A stretch of 64,000 nucleotides of DNA, taken from NCBI GenBank assembly GCA_946902875.1, contig OX336343.1, positions 10,219,754 to 10,283,753 on the forward strand, given 5' to 3'. A program made the position numbers and the translations under genes. Positions within the stretch are counted from its first letter, which is position 1, and every line of letters begins with the position of its first letter. This document shows, one piece after another, positions 62,781-64,000 of the stretch. The stretch comes from Nematopogon swammerdamellus (Eukaryota > Arthropoda > Insecta > Lepidoptera > Adelidae). Under the pieces are notes generated by a model. The model was not told the DNA's origin. It saw nothing but the letters and a program-made list of their open reading frames with translations, and made no database searches.

Positions 62781-63165
62781 GAAGTTCCTACAAGGGAATA
62801 AGATCAACTACAGAAACTTCTCAAGCAGCATCGAAGAAAATGTGAACGCACCCATCAAATTCACAACCAGTCCAGCGGCAAAAGGCATGCCTTCCGTAGT
62901 GCGTAACACGAGCTATCGATCTGTACCGTGGTACCAACCCCTCATCGTCAGCGGCAGTGTTGCCGTTTTCTTGATTTACTTTTGTATTCTGCGCGAAGAG
63001 AGCGACATTGACATGGAGTTTGATAAAACATTATACCAGAGAATAGAAGGTTTGGAGAAAGAACAGCTGTTGCAGGCGTACCGGTACAACAAGGAGAACG
63101 GACAGAGCGTGGAGGACATTGAGCGTCGTCTGAAGGAAATAGGGGCCATTGAGGCTACGGCGTAA
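62781..63165 (+). CDS. UQCC4: UQCC4 (CCSMST1/C16orf91) last exon
   Basis: UQCC4 is a small inner-membrane protein needed for assembly of respiratory complex III (cytochrome b stage, known from mammals). The exon starts after TATTTTGACAG with the third base of a split codon and ends at TAA 63165. It has 127 whole codons. Visible: a SSSIEENVNAPIKFTTSPA region, then PWYQPLIVSGSVAVFLIYFC (one membrane segment, about residues 54-72), then REESDID and a charged helix with two repeats of LEKEQL/ERRLKE character. PW before the membrane segment and REES after it are the family signature. Total length of about 129 residues agrees with the family. The C-terminal helix is longer than in mammals. Confidence 0.85.
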
Positions 63166-63206
63166 ATGGATAAAAGATATGTAGTCAGTGTTAATTAAAA
63201 TTTAAG

Positions 63207-63212
63207 AATAAA
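63207..63212 (+). promoter_or_regulatory. UQCC4 polyadenylation signal
   Basis: AATAAA lies 42 bases after the UQCC4 stop codon, at the usual position for a short 3' UTR. Confidence 0.65.
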
Positions 63213-63339
63213 GTATGTTCAAGTAATGTAGTGCATTATTATTCTTCAACATGTTAGTGGGTGAAAGAATGAAACTAAATATATTGCCCGCGGCTTCGCT
63301 TCGCGTGACTTTTGGCTCACAGACCATTTTGAGAAGTGG

Positions 63340-63600
63340 AAGGGAAGGTGTGGATCTAAGCTTGCGATGGCTTCACCGAACATATCCGGGCCCATCGGCA
63401 GTAGAGGATGGTATTAATCGACGCCGGGACTAGCGAGTGGCCACTCTAAATTTCCCGCGCATGCTTCACGTTTCGGCTCGCTTCAAGCCCTCGTCAGCTA
63501 GTCTGCGTTGACTAGGACGCAGGGAAACACCAGTCCCGCTCTCGACCTCCCTCTCTCTACCTATCCATTTTCTAGGATGCTTCCAGTGACGTTCATTACA
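63340..63600 (-). mobile_element. 3' end of the restriction-like-endonuclease LINE
   Basis: It is about 95 percent identical to 7001-7255, including CCCATCGGCAGTAGAGGA, CTAGTCTGCGTTGACTAGGA and CAGTGACGTT at its edge. On the minus strand it begins just before the stop codon of the endonuclease ORF, so this is a 5'-truncated insertion of the same family. Confidence 0.8.
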
Positions 63601-64000
63601 CGGCAACTTGTCGTCCATGGACACTTCACTTTATTTATTAGGATTGCACATCTTGAAAAATGTGGAACACAGGCGAGTTTGGTGCCATGAGGAAACTAAC
63701 AACCCAACTACACAACAGTAACAATTTAAGTTATCTTGAAGTACACTGCAACATAAAAACATTTGCACTTGGGAGTAGGGTCACCAGAAGCTTCGTCGTT
63801 TAAGCCGCCGATTTGCAGCGGGGAGGTAGCATAATAGGAGAAATAACCAGAAGCGTAGTGCAGATGAGATGATGCGACGTGTAACGACATAATGATGCAC
63901 ATAAGGTAGAAATAGAGGGCAAACTCATTTAAGCAGGGAAGTTGACACAATAGAAAAGGTTGCAGTGGCTGTAGTGCCCGGTGGCATATTTCCGTTTCCC
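63601..64000. other. Right edge, no feature recognised
   Basis: No repeat copy, exon pair or RNA gene could be supported in the last 400 bases. The minus frame 63726-63950 has no recognised domain. Confidence 0.4.

Overview
The window looks like a piece of an insect chromosome, most likely a moth or butterfly. The genes are split by introns, the spacer DNA is AT-rich, and several dispersed repeat families recur on both strands in the style of lepidopteran genomes. The species assignment is inference. No bacterial-type operons, rRNA genes or intact tRNA genes were found.

Five conserved genes can be built from exons whose reading phases join exactly. (1) SNX8, a PX-BAR sorting nexin, minus strand, 7 exons between 4122 and 16721. 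(2) CMAS, the CMP-sialic acid synthetase, minus strand, 5 exons between 22914 and 33894, including a small first exon encoding a signal-peptide-like N-terminus. (3) RECQL, a RecQ1-type DNA helicase, plus strand, one uninterrupted 633-codon frame at 38560-40461. (4) A UPF0193 (C22orf23/EVG1) gene, minus strand, 6 coding exons between 41242 and 46851, tail-to-tail with RECQL. (5) UQCC4 (CCSMST1), a mitochondrial complex III assembly factor, plus strand, ending at 63165. A sixth, unrecognised coiled-coil locus starts at 52922 on the plus strand and may carry a frameshift. These are unrelated housekeeping or metabolic genes; nothing suggests they act in one pathway.

Most of the remaining DNA is mobile elements. 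Layout: 1-740 inverted tandem array; 1.1-3.7 kb repeats and RTE tails; 4.1-16.7 kb SNX8, whose introns hold LINE pieces, SINEs and a 2.4 kb hAT element with a perfect 8-bp target duplication; 17.6-21.5 kb two elements flanked by TAA, the larger holding six 100-bp satellite units; 22.9-33.9 kb CMAS, whose introns hold a piggyBac-like element, palindromic MITEs and a pyrimidine tract; 34.4-38.1 kb a LINE with RT and RNase H, interrupted by an antisense endonuclease fragment and ended by a small hAT element; 38.5-46.9 kb RECQL and UPF0193; 47-49 kb MITE cluster; 51.1-52.8 kb SINE plus LINE; 52.9-54.2 kb coiled-coil locus; 54.2-55.5 kb hairpin-rich cluster; 56.5-58.9 kb repeats and tandem arrays related to the array at position 1; 59.5-60.0 kb element encoding a THAP-type zinc finger start; 60.1-63.2 kb UQCC4.

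The most unusual signals are a SINE family whose head looks like a tRNA promoter with the internal control region of 5S rRNA set between its A and B boxes; the same SINE body joined to a second, unrelated head; a copy of the SNX8 last intron/exon junction lodged inside an RTE tail; and several long perfect hairpins.
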